Notes: a model not told the origin generated them from the letters alone. Positions 12,001 to 22,414 are shown, counted from the first letter of the stretch. The stretch: DNA of 64,000 nt from Doryteuthis pealeii (GCA_023376005.1 CM042141.1:97396566-97460565), one strand, 5' to 3'. A program made the numbers and translations.

Positions 12001-13769
12001 CATTTTTTCTTTTCCCTGTCCAAGTTTATCAATCTTTCAGTGTTGTCCTTGTTCTTAGGGATTTCATTTTTCTTTTTCCCTGTCCAAGTTTATCAATCTT
12101 TTCAGTGTTGTCCTTGTTTTAGGGATTTCATTTTTCTTTTCCCTGTCCAAGTTTATCAATCTTTCAGTGTTGTCCTTGTTCTTAGGATTTCATTTTTCTT
12201 TTCCCTGTCCAAGTTTATCAATCTTTCAGTGTTGTCCTTGTTCTTAGGGATTTCATTTTTCTTTTCCCTGTCCAAGTTTATCAATCTTTCAGTGTTGTCC
12301 TTGTTCTTAGGATTTCATTTTTCTTTTCCCTGTCCAAGTTTATCAATCTTTCAGTGTTGTCCTTGTTCTTAGGGATTTCATTTTTCTTTTCCCTGTCCAA
12401 GTTTATCAATCTTTCAGTGTTGTCCTTGTTCTTAGGGATTTCATTTTCTTTTCCCTGTCCAAGTTTATCAATCTTCAGTGTTGTCCTTGTTCTTAGTTTC
12501 ATTTTCTTTCCCTGATCAATCTTTCAGTCCTTGTCTTAGGGATTTCATTTTTCTTTTCCCTGTCCAAGTTTATCAACTTTCAGTGTTGTCCTTGTTCTTA
12601 GGGATTTCATTTTTCTTTTCCCTGTCCAAGTTTATCAATCTTTTCAGTGTTGTCCTTGTTCTTAGGGATTTCATTTTTTTTTCCCTGTCCAAGTTTATCA
12701 ATCTTTCAGTGTTGTCCTTGTTCTTAGGGATTTCATTTTTCTTTTCCCTGTCCAAGTTTATCAATCTTTCAGTGTTGTCCTTGTTCTTAGGGATTTCATT
12801 TTTCTTTTCCCTGTCCAAGTTTATCAATCTTTCAGTGTTTGTCCTTGTTCTTAGGGATTTCATTTTTCTTTTCCCTGTCCAAGTTTATCAATCTTTCAGT
12901 GTTGTCCTTGTTCTTAGGGATTTCATTTTTCTTTTCCCTGTCCAAGTTTATCAATCTTTCAGTGTTGTCCTTGTTCTTAGGGATTTCATTTTTCTTTTCC
13001 CTGTCCAGTTTATCAATCTTTCAGTTGTAGTTGTTGTGTTTCGTCTTAGGGATTTCATTTTTCTTTCCCTGTCCAAGTTTATCAATCTTTCAGTGTTGTC
13101 CTTGTTCTTAGGATTTCATTTTTCTTTTCCCTGTCCAATTTATCAATCTTTCAGTGTTGTCCTTGTTCTTAGGGATTTCATTTTTCTTTTCCCTGTCCAG
13201 TTTATTCAATCTTTCAGTGTTGTCCTTGTTCTTTAGGATTTCATTTTTCTTTTCCTGTCCAAGTTTATCAATCTTTCAGTGTTGTCCTTGTTCTTAGGGA
13301 TTTCATTTTCTTTTCCCTGTCCAAGTTTATCAATCTTTCAGTGTTGTCCTTGTTCTTAGGGATTTCATTTTTCTTTCCTGTCCAAGTTTATCAATCTTTC
13401 AGTGTTGTCCTTGTTCTTAGTTTCATTTTTCTTTTCCCTGTTCCAAGTTTATCAATCTTTCAGTGTTGTCCTTGTTCTTAGGGATTTCATTTTTCTTTTC
13501 CCTGTCCAAGTTTATCAATCTTTCAGTGTTGTTCCTTGTTCTAGTGTTTCTTAGGATTTCATTTTTCCCTGTCCAAGTTTATCAATCTTTCAGTGTTGTC
13601 CTTGTTCTTAGGGATTTCATTTTTCTTTCCCTGTCCAAGTTTTATCAATCTTTCAGTGTTGTCCTTGTTCTTAGGATTTCATTTTTCTTTTCCCTGTCCA
13701 AGTTTATCAATCTTTCAGTGTTGTCCTTGTTCTTAGGGATTTCATTTTTCTTTTCCCTGTCCAAGTTTA
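2933..13769 (-). repeat. 63-bp tandem array (~172 units) encoding 21-aa repeats
   Basis: The unit is 63 bp, starting on the plus strand with tttatcaatctttcagtgtt and ending ccctgtccaag. Because 63 is divisible by three, an open frame stays open. On the minus strand each unit gives 21 residues of only nine kinds (2 L, 2 D, 2 R, 3 E, 4 K, 4 N, 2 I, 1 P, 1 T), about half charged, with no Cys, aromatic or Gly residues. One helix-compatible stretch per unit is broken by IPKNK. An intact array would encode roughly 3,600 residues. Units differ mainly at one codon (AAG or AAC, K/N), with more variation near the left edge. Many units carry one-base indels, mostly in the T-run, CCC or GGG tracts, and a few are deleted internally (around 3880-3930, 8195-8235, 12490-12535). 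Plus-strand frames are also open but give hydrophobic shadow peptides. Coding on minus is supported by open non-repetitive frames on both flanks. It could alternatively be a noncoding satellite. Confidence 0.9.
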
Positions 13770-13892
13770 ATTTTTCCGTGCAGGCGGTGTTGCAAAAGGA
13801 CTCTTCAATTGCTCCAATGCGGTTATGATATCAACTCTAAAGGAGATTTGCTTTTTTCTGTCCGCAAGTAAACCGCTCTCGACCAAGTCCAT
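13767..13892 (-). CDS. N-terminal ORF leading into the charged-repeat array
   Basis: A 41-codon minus-strand ORF begins MDLVESGLLADRKKQ and reads like ordinary protein: mixed composition, a likely amphipathic helix, then a Pro-rich SPFATPPARK end. It stops (TAA at 13769-13767) exactly where the array begins. The array frame is offset by one base, across the short A/T run at 13766-13773. A single missing base there would fuse this ORF to the 21-residue repeats. This is inference, but the rest of the array shows the same type of homopolymer error. The frame is open upstream of the Met for a further eight codons, so the true start may lie upstream. I recognise no family. Confidence 0.45.
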   Translation of the reverse strand: MDLVESGLLADRKKQISFRVDIITALEQLKSPFATPPARKN

Positions 13893-13921
13893 ATCTGCAT
13901 TTGCAGAGTCCTTTAATTAAA

Positions 13922-13999
13922 TTATTTACTTAATAATTTCCCGCTGATTTCGCGCAAAATGCCAACGTCTTGGTCAAATTTGCTAGTCTGCTGTTCCAT
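13922..13999 (-). CDS. Short ORF with strong start context upstream of repeat gene
   Basis: A 25-codon minus-strand ORF starts MEQQTSKFDQDVGILR. Its ATG sits in an ACCATGG context, the best initiation context on this strand in the region. It ends at a TAA 30 bp before the ORF at 13892 and is in a different frame. A GTAAAT sequence overlapping its end could be a splice donor, but I found no acceptor that restores a frame. It may be a first exon, an upstream ORF, or the frame-broken start of the repeat protein. Confidence 0.3.
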   Translation of the reverse strand: MEQQTSKFDQDVGILREISGKLLSK

Positions 14000-14187
14000 G
14001 GTGTTATCATTAGTTCTATTTTATCCATTTAAATTTTCCCGTGAGTCAGTTAAAGCCTTCATGCCTTCCAATTTTAAAACTCTCCATAGCGATAAATGTG
14101 TATGGGGTAGAATAATAATTGTGGTACAATTTGGTATATTCTTCCCTTTAATTACGCTTTATGAGACTTGGTAAAAATATTTTCAAA

Positions 14188-14292
14188 ATGGCCGACCTCA
14201 ACTTCACGTGGTTGAGAAAATGTTTACCCTGCTTCAAAATGGCTGTTCGTATTAGGGTCCTGGAAAAATTTCCTTCTGTGCCTCGAGGGAGG
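14188..14292 (+). CDS. Possible plus-strand first exon with splice donor
   Basis: A 35-codon plus-strand ORF starts MADLNFTWLRKC and contains a second Met in the same AAAATGGC context. It runs into GAG|GTAAAT at 14289-14297, a good animal 5' splice site. No downstream exon was found. The two AAAATGGC copies also match the YY1-type core (CCATTTT on minus), so the segment may instead be promoter DNA for minus-strand transcription into the repeat ORF. Confidence 0.2.
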
Positions 14293-14295
14293 TAA

Positions 14296-15172
14296 ATTAT
14301 TTTATCATTATTTTCAATTCAAGGGCATACATTAATGCTTGTTTCTTGAATGTTAGGAATATATATATTATTTTTTTTTATTCAAAGTCATGACTTATGT
14401 CCGTTTGTTTTTGTAATTTAAAAGGCATTCATTACTGCGGTTTCCTGAAATGAAGTTTTGAATTTTTTAATTTTTTTTTTTAAAGTGTTGTCGTCAAATC
14501 CTTCTTTTGACTTATCAATTACTTAGTTGCTGGTCTGTTTTTGAAGGAAATGTATTATTCTTTTCTTTTCTCAGACGTATGGGTGTGTCGACTACAATTT
14601 TAGTAGTGAACCTTCATTGAATTGGTTACAAGGGCGAGGGAGGTGTTGACCCTTCTTAGCCGAAGGCAAAATCTTAGCAGCAGTGGTCGTAATTGGAAGG
14701 GTATGGGAGGAGGGTGTTTAAATGTAGTGTTTCTTGGACCTTCCTCTTTTGGCGTGAGGATTGTGAAATTGACAACTGAAAATATTTTCGTTTATTTTCT
14801 CCGTGCCTATGCAAATTCCCCTTTTTCTCAAACAGACAAAGGTTTTAAACATTTAACGTCAGACAATTTGTAATTTTTTTTTTTTCAGAAAATGTCCCCC
14901 TTTTTTTTTTTTTAATAAAAGGGTTGTTAGTTGTTCAATAGTTTTTTATTTCTTTTAAAGTTCAAATGGTAGCAATACCTGAAACAAATTTTCAATTTTT
15001 TTTTTTCACAACAAGTAATACAATGTACAAAGTATGTAAATTTTACCGTTGTACTGTATGCGTTTTTTTGGGGGTTGGTGAAGTGACAATCCTTCGTACA
15101 GTCAATTTAGCCTTTTCTGAGTTTGTACTGCTGAGTTATCGAGTTCCACAATGTTATTAAATTTTTGCAAAA
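14296..15172. other. Internal segment, right side; no recognised gene
   Basis: This strongly T-rich segment lies between the repeat ORF and the right terminal repeat, with many T homopolymers (for example 14383-14390, 14873-14885, 14901-14912). An 83-codon plus-strand frame (14622-14873) is not recognised. On the minus strand this would be the leader next to the 5' terminal repeat. A TGG start for a tRNA primer site occurs about 23 bp inside (near 15149), too distant to be convincing. Confidence 0.4.
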
Positions 15173-15817
15173 TGTTGGGATTTATCAGTGGCAAGATAAA
15201 ACAAGGATTAAATAACATGGTATAAACACACTCAAGCTTTTACAACAAAACAATTGCGTTTTTCTATACAACAATAACATATAACATACAAAATACAATA
15301 CGTGAGATGAATATACAAGTATATGTAAGATTTACAAATGTATGCAAGATTAACAAAATGCACGGTATTATTGTGTAGTTGTATTATTTTGCAAGAAATT
15401 TAATGTCTTGCGAATACTTATACTGCTCTTGTTGGAAGTGTGATTTTTAACGAAAAATCACGGCTACCCTTGGCAGGTTCAGAACAGGTTCGTTCTTCGA
15501 TATGTCAGTGACGTTGGTAGGCTCAAAGCATGTCTGTATCCGACCTCTGGTGCTCGGTGAAAAGGCGATCCTAGGTTGTTATCTTGCTTTTACGCCGGAC
15601 ACGCGGTGCCTGCATTAGCGTTCCTGTTCTCTCGTTCCTGTGAACGCCTGAGAGCTTTATTACGCTTCCGAGATAGATTCCAGCATGCCAAGAGAGGTAT
15701 GGATATGCAGTTTTCACTGATCAATTGGAGCGGGTCCAAAACTGCTCTGTAACGTGTGCCTCTGATGGTCGCGAACCCTATAGCCATGTCATGAGTTTCA
15801 TCAGATCTCTTCTCTTG
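15173..15817. mobile_element. Right terminal direct repeat (LTR-like), cut by gap
   Basis: Same-orientation copy of 1025-1660, sharing the CAAAATGTTGGG-type start and matching almost to the gap. It differs mostly by single-base insertions and deletions roughly every 10-15 bases, an error style typical of unpolished long reads rather than natural divergence. The outer end and any target-site duplication are lost in the gap. Confidence 0.6.
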
Positions 15818-15917
15818 NNNNNNNNNNNNNNNNNNNNNNNNNNNNNNNNNNNNNNNNNNNNNNNNNNNNNNNNNNNNNNNNNNNNNNNNNNNNNNNNNNN
15901 NNNNNNNNNNNNNNNNN
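15818..15917. other. Assembly gap (100 N)
   Basis: Exactly 100 N, the usual placeholder for unknown length. The flanks do not resemble each other, and the right flank does not match the continuation of the empty copy at 26060. The join may therefore be arbitrary. Confidence 0.99.
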
Positions 15918-16867
15918 TAAGTAATCCTCTCGTCCTACCTAAATGATACTTGTATTAACTCTACAAACACTTAATCTCTATGTTTGAAAACTGGATACCA
16001 ACCATTCTATTAATATATCATAATATAATGCCCATTTGTAACTTGACGGACATAAAGCGCCACTTCTTCGTAACATTACTGTGATAGGTCCGGTCGGTAG
16101 ATATCGCTCTTTAACTTCATCTTCTTCCTCTGTCACGCATATGTTACTGTTGTAATCGAATTAATTTCATACACTCCACAGGCTCAATACTACACTAACA
16201 CATTTTCGACTTTCATAGACTCTTTATAGAATAGCCGTTAAAATCAATCAACCAATTACTAAACCTAAAAGCGACTCTAGATCCTTTATTTTAATAATCA
16301 AGCATCTTACAAGTATGTAATATAGTGTGGGGATTATAATAAATTATTATCTCCCTTAGAGAATTGGGCATATAAGTTGAGGCATCGAGAGGTGTCACTC
16401 ATCACAATCCAGAAACCCATTCACCACCTCTTTGGCCTTTGTTTTTGTGTATCGTCGTGGTAAAATGTATACATAGAAATTGAGTTCTTAATACATTATT
16501 CAGCACCAGTATAACGGTGCTAACGGATACATACAAAAACACAGAACAATAAGTTACAAAAGAATTAACTTACAAGAAATAAAGGAGGGTCACATGCGGT
16601 ATAGCCAAACGCAGTAAGATTTATCCGAATATTTATCAGCTTATTAATCAACTGTTGAAGTCCTTAATCGTTGACATTTAACGTTATGAGCTATCAGGTA
16701 GAGTGCTGAAGGGTGCTAGCTACTCTACAACAGTTTTTTTTTTAACAAGAGAGACATTGTCTGTTACCCTGGAGCTATATCGCCGATATCAATACTACAC
16801 TTGTCAAGTAGTCCCTTTTTCCACTTTGTAACCCGTCTACATACTGCTTGTTCATGGAACAATACGT
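15918..16867. other. No gene recognised
   Basis: AT-rich sequence without recognised repeats or coding frames. It ends in a segment (about 16830-16880) that also occurs at 19570-19625. Confidence 0.4.
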
Positions 16868-16880
16868 ACATTGTTTTAGT

Positions 16881-17277
16881 TTGGTTTGGTTTGTTTGTTT
16901 TTTTGTTTTACGGCATATCAACCTCAGTGGGTCATTTAATGCCGACAAAGTTTTGAAATAAATTAATTCTTAATGAATACTCATTTTTTTGTAAACACAT
17001 TTTTCTATTAACCCATAGATGGGACCCCTAACAGTACTACCACTCCGGGTCAGATTGGACCTGGGAGCAATGGTGATGAAGGGGTGCTACATATTCCTCA
17101 AACCTCCAAAACTGGAATAGATAGAGTTTAACGTCATTCACAGGTGAAGACCCCCAGCCACCGCCTTCTAGCACCCATATGATAAAAAGGATTGGAGCTT
17201 GCCATTAGGGCAATAGCGTTGGGGCAATCATATAGGTGCGAGGGCTTGACGTGACCAGCCGATTGATTGGAGGGGGG
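16881..17277 (+). mobile_element. Dispersed element (family X) with 13-bp target duplication
   Basis: A 397-bp insertion flanked by acattgttttagt at 16868-16880 and 17278-17290. It starts with TTTGGTTTG and the conserved tail module (rc of GGTTGATATGCCGTAAAAC), and contains the GATGGGACCC and CATATGATAAAAAGG blocks. Longer copies lie at 22440-23035 (minus) and 31069-31643 (plus); this copy lacks the last ~180 bp. A paralogous empty site is visible at 19570-19640. The TSD length suggests LINE-type target-primed insertion. Confidence 0.85.
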
Positions 17278-17697
17278 ACATTGTTTTAGTTCTTGTGACA
17301 TATTCATACTTTTTTTTAAATACACACAGGTATGTATATTGAATATATTAAATGTATGGCTAAATGAGTGTATCCTGTCTTTTCTTCCGTCGTGTTCAAT
17401 GTTTAGTATATCACAGACATACTAATGGTTTATATTAATACTTGGTGAGTAGGAACTTGACTAAATATCTTCCTTGGCACAAAAACTTTCGAATATAGCC
17501 AAATGTGGGATTGGCTTTCCTTAGTTTATACACTTACCGCTAGTAGCACTACAGTTAGTTACCATAGCAACGATTCCTAGTATGCAAATCTAAACCGCGA
17601 AAACTATTTCTCTTTCGCTCGCATCACTTCAAGAGCCTACATGTCTTGATGGCTTGTCAGGTTCTTGTGTATGAAAGGACACAAGTAGATATTTGAC

Positions 17698-17729
<32 letters not shown>

Positions 17730-17828
17730 GAGAGGACTTTTACCTAAGGAATTTTTCCCTCGTTTGTATTACACAGATTTTCTCCAGTTAACACATTTAC
17801 TCTCTCTCTCTCTCACTCGCTCTATCTC

Positions 17829-17832
17829 TACA

Positions 17833-17891
<59 letters not shown>

Positions 17892-17906
17892 GTATATATA
17901 TACACA
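17829..17906. repeat. (CA)n/(TA)n microsatellite
   Basis: CA dinucleotides followed by TA dinucleotides, directly abutting the mariner-like terminus. A separate (CA)n tract lies at 17700-17729 and a CT-rich tract at 17800-17825. Confidence 0.95.
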
Positions 17907-18467
17907 GGGTGTTGGGGAGAAATTTTACAGTTTCATACGGAAAAAGAAAAAGTGCTTGGTAACAACAAAAATTAATGGATTGTAAAGAAATTCAACAGGC
18001 ACGGAAATTACACTACTGTCAATAAGTTTCACTCAAAATAACCGCCATTAGCCTCGATCACAGCCTCAATCCTGCTCCGGAACCTGGAGCAAGCTGATGT
18101 TACAGTTTCTCTGGGAAGGATCTCAAAAACTACTTTAATTCTGTTGATTAACTGGGCTTTTGTTGTATTGGTACGGTGATTGGTGTCTTTCTCAACAGTG
18201 CCACATACATAATAATCAACGGGGTTAAGATCTGGGGAGTTCGGAGGCCAAACATTGGGACTGGTATAGTCGTAAAAATTCGCCGACATCCATTTTTGAC
18301 TTTTCCCAGAGGTGTAACAGGGTCCGAATCATGTTGCCATACATATGGCCTACCATTGGCTACCCTTGTTATCCAAGGCTTGACTACAGTGTTTAGCAAC
18401 TCTACGTAGGCATCTGAATTCAACCTTTCTGCAGATTTTCGAAGAATTCTGCTGTACGAACGCAATT
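17903..18467 (-). pseudogene. Mariner/Tc1-type DDE transposase relic
   Basis: Two minus-strand frames together give the C-terminal half of a Tc1/mariner-family transposase. Residues near 18400-18320 include VVKPWITRVANGRPYVWQHDS (the aspartate in QHDS is the second catalytic position). After a frameshift near 18290 the protein continues with WPPNSPDLNPVDYYV (third catalytic position, Asp) and ends FRSRIEAVIEANGGYFE at 18029. The first catalytic Asp and the N-terminus are missing. Plus-strand ACAGGGTGTTGGGG at 17904 next to TA resembles a mariner inverted-terminal-repeat start; the opposite end is lost. The element is dead, being truncated and frameshifted. Confidence 0.85.
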
Positions 18468-18477
18468 AGTGAAAATT

Positions 18478-18765
18478 TAAGGTATCGATTTTATTGGCTT
18501 TTCTGTTAGATTTCGATGCGTAGAATTCATTGATGTCAAAGAAAGCATTAAATTTGAAGAATTAGGGGAGATATGAGCCCTTAAACCCCCCCCCCTTATA
18601 GTGCCTGAAAATCACCAATTTTATGAACATTTTAGGTGTCGATTTTATTGGATTTTCTGATAGATTTCGATGCGTAGATTAACATGGTAAAAGATAATTG
18701 AATTCTGTTGAGAATTGACGGAGATATGGGACTCCAAAGTTCCCCAAAAATACCTTTTTTAAGGC
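18478..18765. repeat. Tandem duplicate, ~155-bp spacing
   Basis: ATCGATTTTATTGG followed by a TTTCGATGCGTAGA block occurs at about 18484-18525 and again at 18640-18680, each followed by a GGAGATATG block. Two diverged copies of one unit; identity unknown. Confidence 0.7.
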
Positions 18766-18774
18766 ATTATTAGG

Positions 18775-18912
18775 TGGAGGTGACTGGGTTCATATTCTTC
18801 CGAGGGTTATCAGTTCAAAAGTGAATTAAATAGAGCAACTGGAATTCGAACTCGTTTACGACAATATTGCAGTCTAGCACGTTAGCCACTACGCCACGGA
18901 GATTCTCCCGAA
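18775..18912 (-). mobile_element. tRNA-derived SINE head
   Basis: The minus strand starts CTCCGTGGCGTAGTGGCTAA (box A-like) and continues to GAGTTCGAATTCC (box B-like), then a SINE body. A worn relative lies at 27060-27180. The boxes mark a Pol III-type promoter relic, not a functional tRNA gene. Confidence 0.6.
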
Positions 18913-19039
18913 GTCATTCAATTGTGTTCATTCCATTTATTATCAACCATTATCAGACCGAACGCACCGCAACACAAATTTCAAATAATTATCTAAAACT
19001 TTAATAAAAGCGATTCTTCATTCTTTTTTTTTTTTTTTT

Positions 19040-19450
19040 TTTAACTAGAAGCGGCTACCCGGCGTCGCCTGAATAGAGTGGGGGTGAAAAAAAAACACTT
19101 CTCGCAGATCTAATATTGTTGAATCAAGAGTTGGACCCTCACAGGATTACCCATTAAAATCCCTATGTACAAAAACACCTGGCGTTAATCCAGACACTCT
19201 GAAAAGTAAAATTAATGTCTCCTATTTAAAATATTAAATGCAAGAAAAAAATCCATGCTATTATCATTTAAATTTTTTATTTTTTTAATTATCTTCATGT
19301 ATATAAATCAAATCTTTATTATTTTTGTTCAAAAAGCAAGATCTGGTGATAATGAATCGATATATATATTTACTTTGCCGTTAATTTTTTTTATTTTCGT
19401 AGTTTCAGCCGGACATACATACAGACAGACAGCTGTCCTTTATATATGTA
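19040..19450 (+). mobile_element. Dispersed repeat (family Y)
   Basis: Shares blocks GCGGCTACCCGGCG, ATCCAGACACTCTGAAAA and GTTCAAAAAGCAAGATCTGG with 30000-30575 (minus) and with the split copy at 59485-60720 (plus). It ends in GGACATACATACA followed by CTTTATATATGTAT. No protein is recognised; open frames across it are incidental. It supplies the uninterrupted reference for the MITE insertion at 59653. Confidence 0.75.
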
Positions 19451-21172
19451 TATCTTACTTGCTCTACGCATCCTGGGTTCGAATGCAACATTTTCCAAGA
19501 GAGCCCAGTCTGACCTACTATTTAACCGTTGCTGGGAGTGAGGGAAGTGTTAGATTCATGCCTTTACCTATGGTCTTTGCACTGTTTGTTCATGGAACAA
19601 TAAGTACATTGTTTTAGTTGTTGGGACCTATTTTTAGATACCACTGATATGAAATATATTATAGAATGCAAACAGGAAATGAGATACAAGGAAGAGTATG
19701 GGGTTTCGTTGATTGTCAGTTCTATGCGGTTTTAAGGTCGCTCCTGGTTTGTGTTTAAACCCCAATATAGCTGGTTCTTCCTTCTGAAAGGAAACTTAGG
19801 AAAAAAAAGAAGAAGCGAAATGAACAAAGATAAGGATAACTTTAGGGTAAGACTTTTATTCGTTGATTCACACTATTTCTTGGAGGGGAAGTCAATAGGC
19901 ATGTCTCCTTCGAAGTCTTGGGATAAAAAGAGCAGAGATTCCTTTTTCCTAATATGAAAAGAAATCTTTAGTAGAGAAAGTGTTGAGTTATTGATGTTAT
20001 CGTATGTCATGCGACACAAGATTGTTGGGGACAATGAGACGCCCATTAATATGCGCCTTGCTTGTCGAGGTAGAAAGCGTTAAGAGAGAGTTTTGACTTT
20101 ACCGTTTTTTATATTGTTGCTGTTCACGCCACCTAGTGGTCATTGGCAGACATTGGCAGTCCCCTAGTGTCAAATAGGATAACCGTGTCAAGTAAAGGAT
20201 TTAATCCCACTAACAGTAAGCATTACTCTATTCATGCCTTCTCAAAGAGATTTTTTTTCTTTTAATATTGTATACGGAGGAATTTAAACTTGTTGAAAAT
20301 AAAATGAACGGTTTTACAACAGTGTAAATAACTTTAAATTAACATTTAGGGATTTACTAGAAGTTATATTGCAAATGGAGAAAAAGTCTGAGTTGTATTT
20401 GGTGTGTAGGGTTTTGAAATCAACACTAAGTTCTTATAAAGCATTTGTGCAACTATGGATACACTAACACTGAGCATTCGGTAAGGAAAAAAAACTCACA
20501 ACTAACTCCCATGAACAATGCACATATAAATGTTTAATAAACATAACAACAAATAATGTGATACATATGCACCAGACAAGTTAATTGTACAGTATGTTCC
20601 ATGAATAAAAAAAAAACAGTAATTGTTTATTAAAGACTTACGGGGGTTTCCATGGTTTTAATGGCGAGGTGTAAAGGGGGAGAAAGTTGGAGACTAATTG
20701 TCTCTATTCTGTCCAACAAACAGAACTGAGAAATATGTCCTTTTCGCTTAACGGGCAATGACCGAAAAAATATAAGTGTTTTCTCTTCGAATATAGGGGA
20801 CGAAAGAGAAAATTTGAAGGGGCTGAATTGTCATGTGACCAATGGACATATAACGTGGGAAGCTACGCCTACAATCCAATGGGAAGACAATTATGTTTGT
20901 CTACCTACAAGTTTGATCCTTACCAAGTGCTTTTTAAAGATAACCTTGAGCCAAAGTAAGCTAAACTTAATAATTAACTATTAACCAAATTACAGTCAAG
21001 CCCCGTTTAAAGCACCGGTTCTATTTAATAATAATATGGTTTCAAATAAGTTATAATGATAGTATTTAGTAAACAGTAATAGCTTCAAGTAACTATTCTT
21101 AATACAAATAATTTACACAGAGTTATATGGCATCAAGTATTCCTAATACAAATAAGTTTCAAACTGATCTAT
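19451..21172. other. No gene recognised; contains a paralogous empty site
   Basis: No coding frame is recognised. Around 19570-19640 the sequence matches both flanks of the 16881-17277 insertion without the insert. Elsewhere it is AT-rich with short A/T runs. Confidence 0.4.
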
Positions 21173-21546
21173 TGGATTCCTAGATGAAATCCTAACAGAC
21201 ATTACTACAACGGAGCAGAGTCGACCTGGCAGTAATGGTAATGAATGAGTGATTCCACACTACCCAGATCTCAAGAACTGGAGTCTCACCATCAGATACA
21301 ATTAAGTATCATACTCAGGAGCACCCTTTTTGGGGGCGAGTACTCTTCTGAAAAGTATACAGCGTATTCTAAGCTCATTTGGCGAGGAGGGGGAAATTTT
21401 CTTGTAGAAGTTTGAAACTCACGATCAGATATAGTTTAGTGTCATACTTAGAAGACCCCCTCCCCTTTTGGGGGGGGTACCATTCTGTAGGGATACAGTC
21501 AACGTATTCTAAGCCTCGTGACAGGGCGAAGATTTCATAGGAGAAA
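21173..21546. repeat. Tandem duplicate, ~130-bp unit, worn family-X relative
   Basis: Two successive copies share CTCAC-ATCAGATA, AGTATCATACT, a poly-G block and CGTATTCTAAGC (about 21283-21400 and 21410-21545). The upstream part resembles the family X block with TAACNN...GACCTGGNAGTAATGG; a similar worn piece is at 34905-34975. Confidence 0.6.
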
Positions 21547-22364
21547 GTTGAAACTCCAACGCCTTTTTTTATATCCCTGATGAAAAAAAGAAGAAAAGTA
21601 CAATTTAGTTGGAATCGTGACCTGTAATCTGACCTAGACCGGCGGAAAAGCAATGCCCGGATACTGGAAGTTGTGGGTGCAGAAACGGCATCGACTATCA
21701 GAAAGACAAACAGTTACCAACAATCGACTCTCGGAAAAAAAAAAGTGAAATGATCGTCGATGAAGTAAGGACAGAGAAGGAAAAACGGAAGAGAGAGAGA
21801 GAGAGAGAGAGAAGAGAGAGAGAGAAGAGAGAGAGAGAGGGGGGGTATGTCGACTACTTGGAAATCGATGACATTTGCCGGCTATCATTAAGCAAACTCT
21901 AATCAGTCAGCTAATCTGGATGATTCTGCGTGTGTCGTCTCCAGCACCCTCACCCCAATCCCCCCACCCCCACCCAATCCCCCACCCTCGAAGAAGAGGA
22001 TGGACAGAATTCGATATCGATAAGCTGTGCGGGGGTGAAAGGATAATTGGAATATTTTGCAAGTTCGTATTCAACAAAGGCACCGAGACGAAGGGAGACA
22101 CTATTTACTACTAGACGATCCGTGAACAAACGAGGTTCCCTTTCCAACACCGGTCCATGATTCAATTCAAGGAGAAGGATTCTAATTAGCATTTCATATT
22201 TATCTGAGTTTGGGCGTTCAGCGCGAAAATAAATTCCCGAAAATTATAATTCATTCACCAATTAGACATGGCATTGTTTTATTCTATGGTAGAAAATGTT
22301 AAAATGTATTGCTCAGATAAAAATCTCGCTATGATGTTCTGTTCTGGCTGTTACCCTACCCCCA
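21547..22364. other. No gene recognised; (GA)n tract
   Basis: Holds a GA-rich tract at 21790-21842 and a CCCCACCC-rich stretch at 21950-21990. Open frames here are low-complexity shadows. Confidence 0.5.
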
Positions 22365-22414
22365 TATATATATATATATTATATATATATATATATAATA
22401 TATATATATATATT
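22365..22414. repeat. (AT)n microsatellite
   Basis: Interrupted AT dinucleotides next to the family X copy. Confidence 0.9.

Noticed and set aside
2933..13769. CRISPR array
   Set aside because: Units are contiguous with no unique spacers, the whole 63 bp is repeated, and the sequence is eukaryotic.
2769..13828. Long plus-strand hydrophobic frames (for example 4001-5131 and 11290-12372, SVLSLFLGISFFFS-type) as a repeat membrane protein
   Set aside because: They are the antisense of the 21-residue charged repeat, are open only because the unit lacks stops and is 63 bp, and have no protein-like flanks on plus.
1025..15817. Complete LTR retrotransposon with pol
   Set aside because: No protease, reverse transcriptase, RNase H or integrase motif was found between the direct repeats, and no convincing primer-binding site or polypurine tract.
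19255..19617. 120-codon plus ORF as a membrane protein
   Set aside because: It lies across dispersed repeat family Y; other family copies do not keep the frame.
21907..22192. Pro/Gly-rich minus ORFs
   Set aside because: They derive from a short CCCCACCC low-complexity stretch on both frames; no domain.
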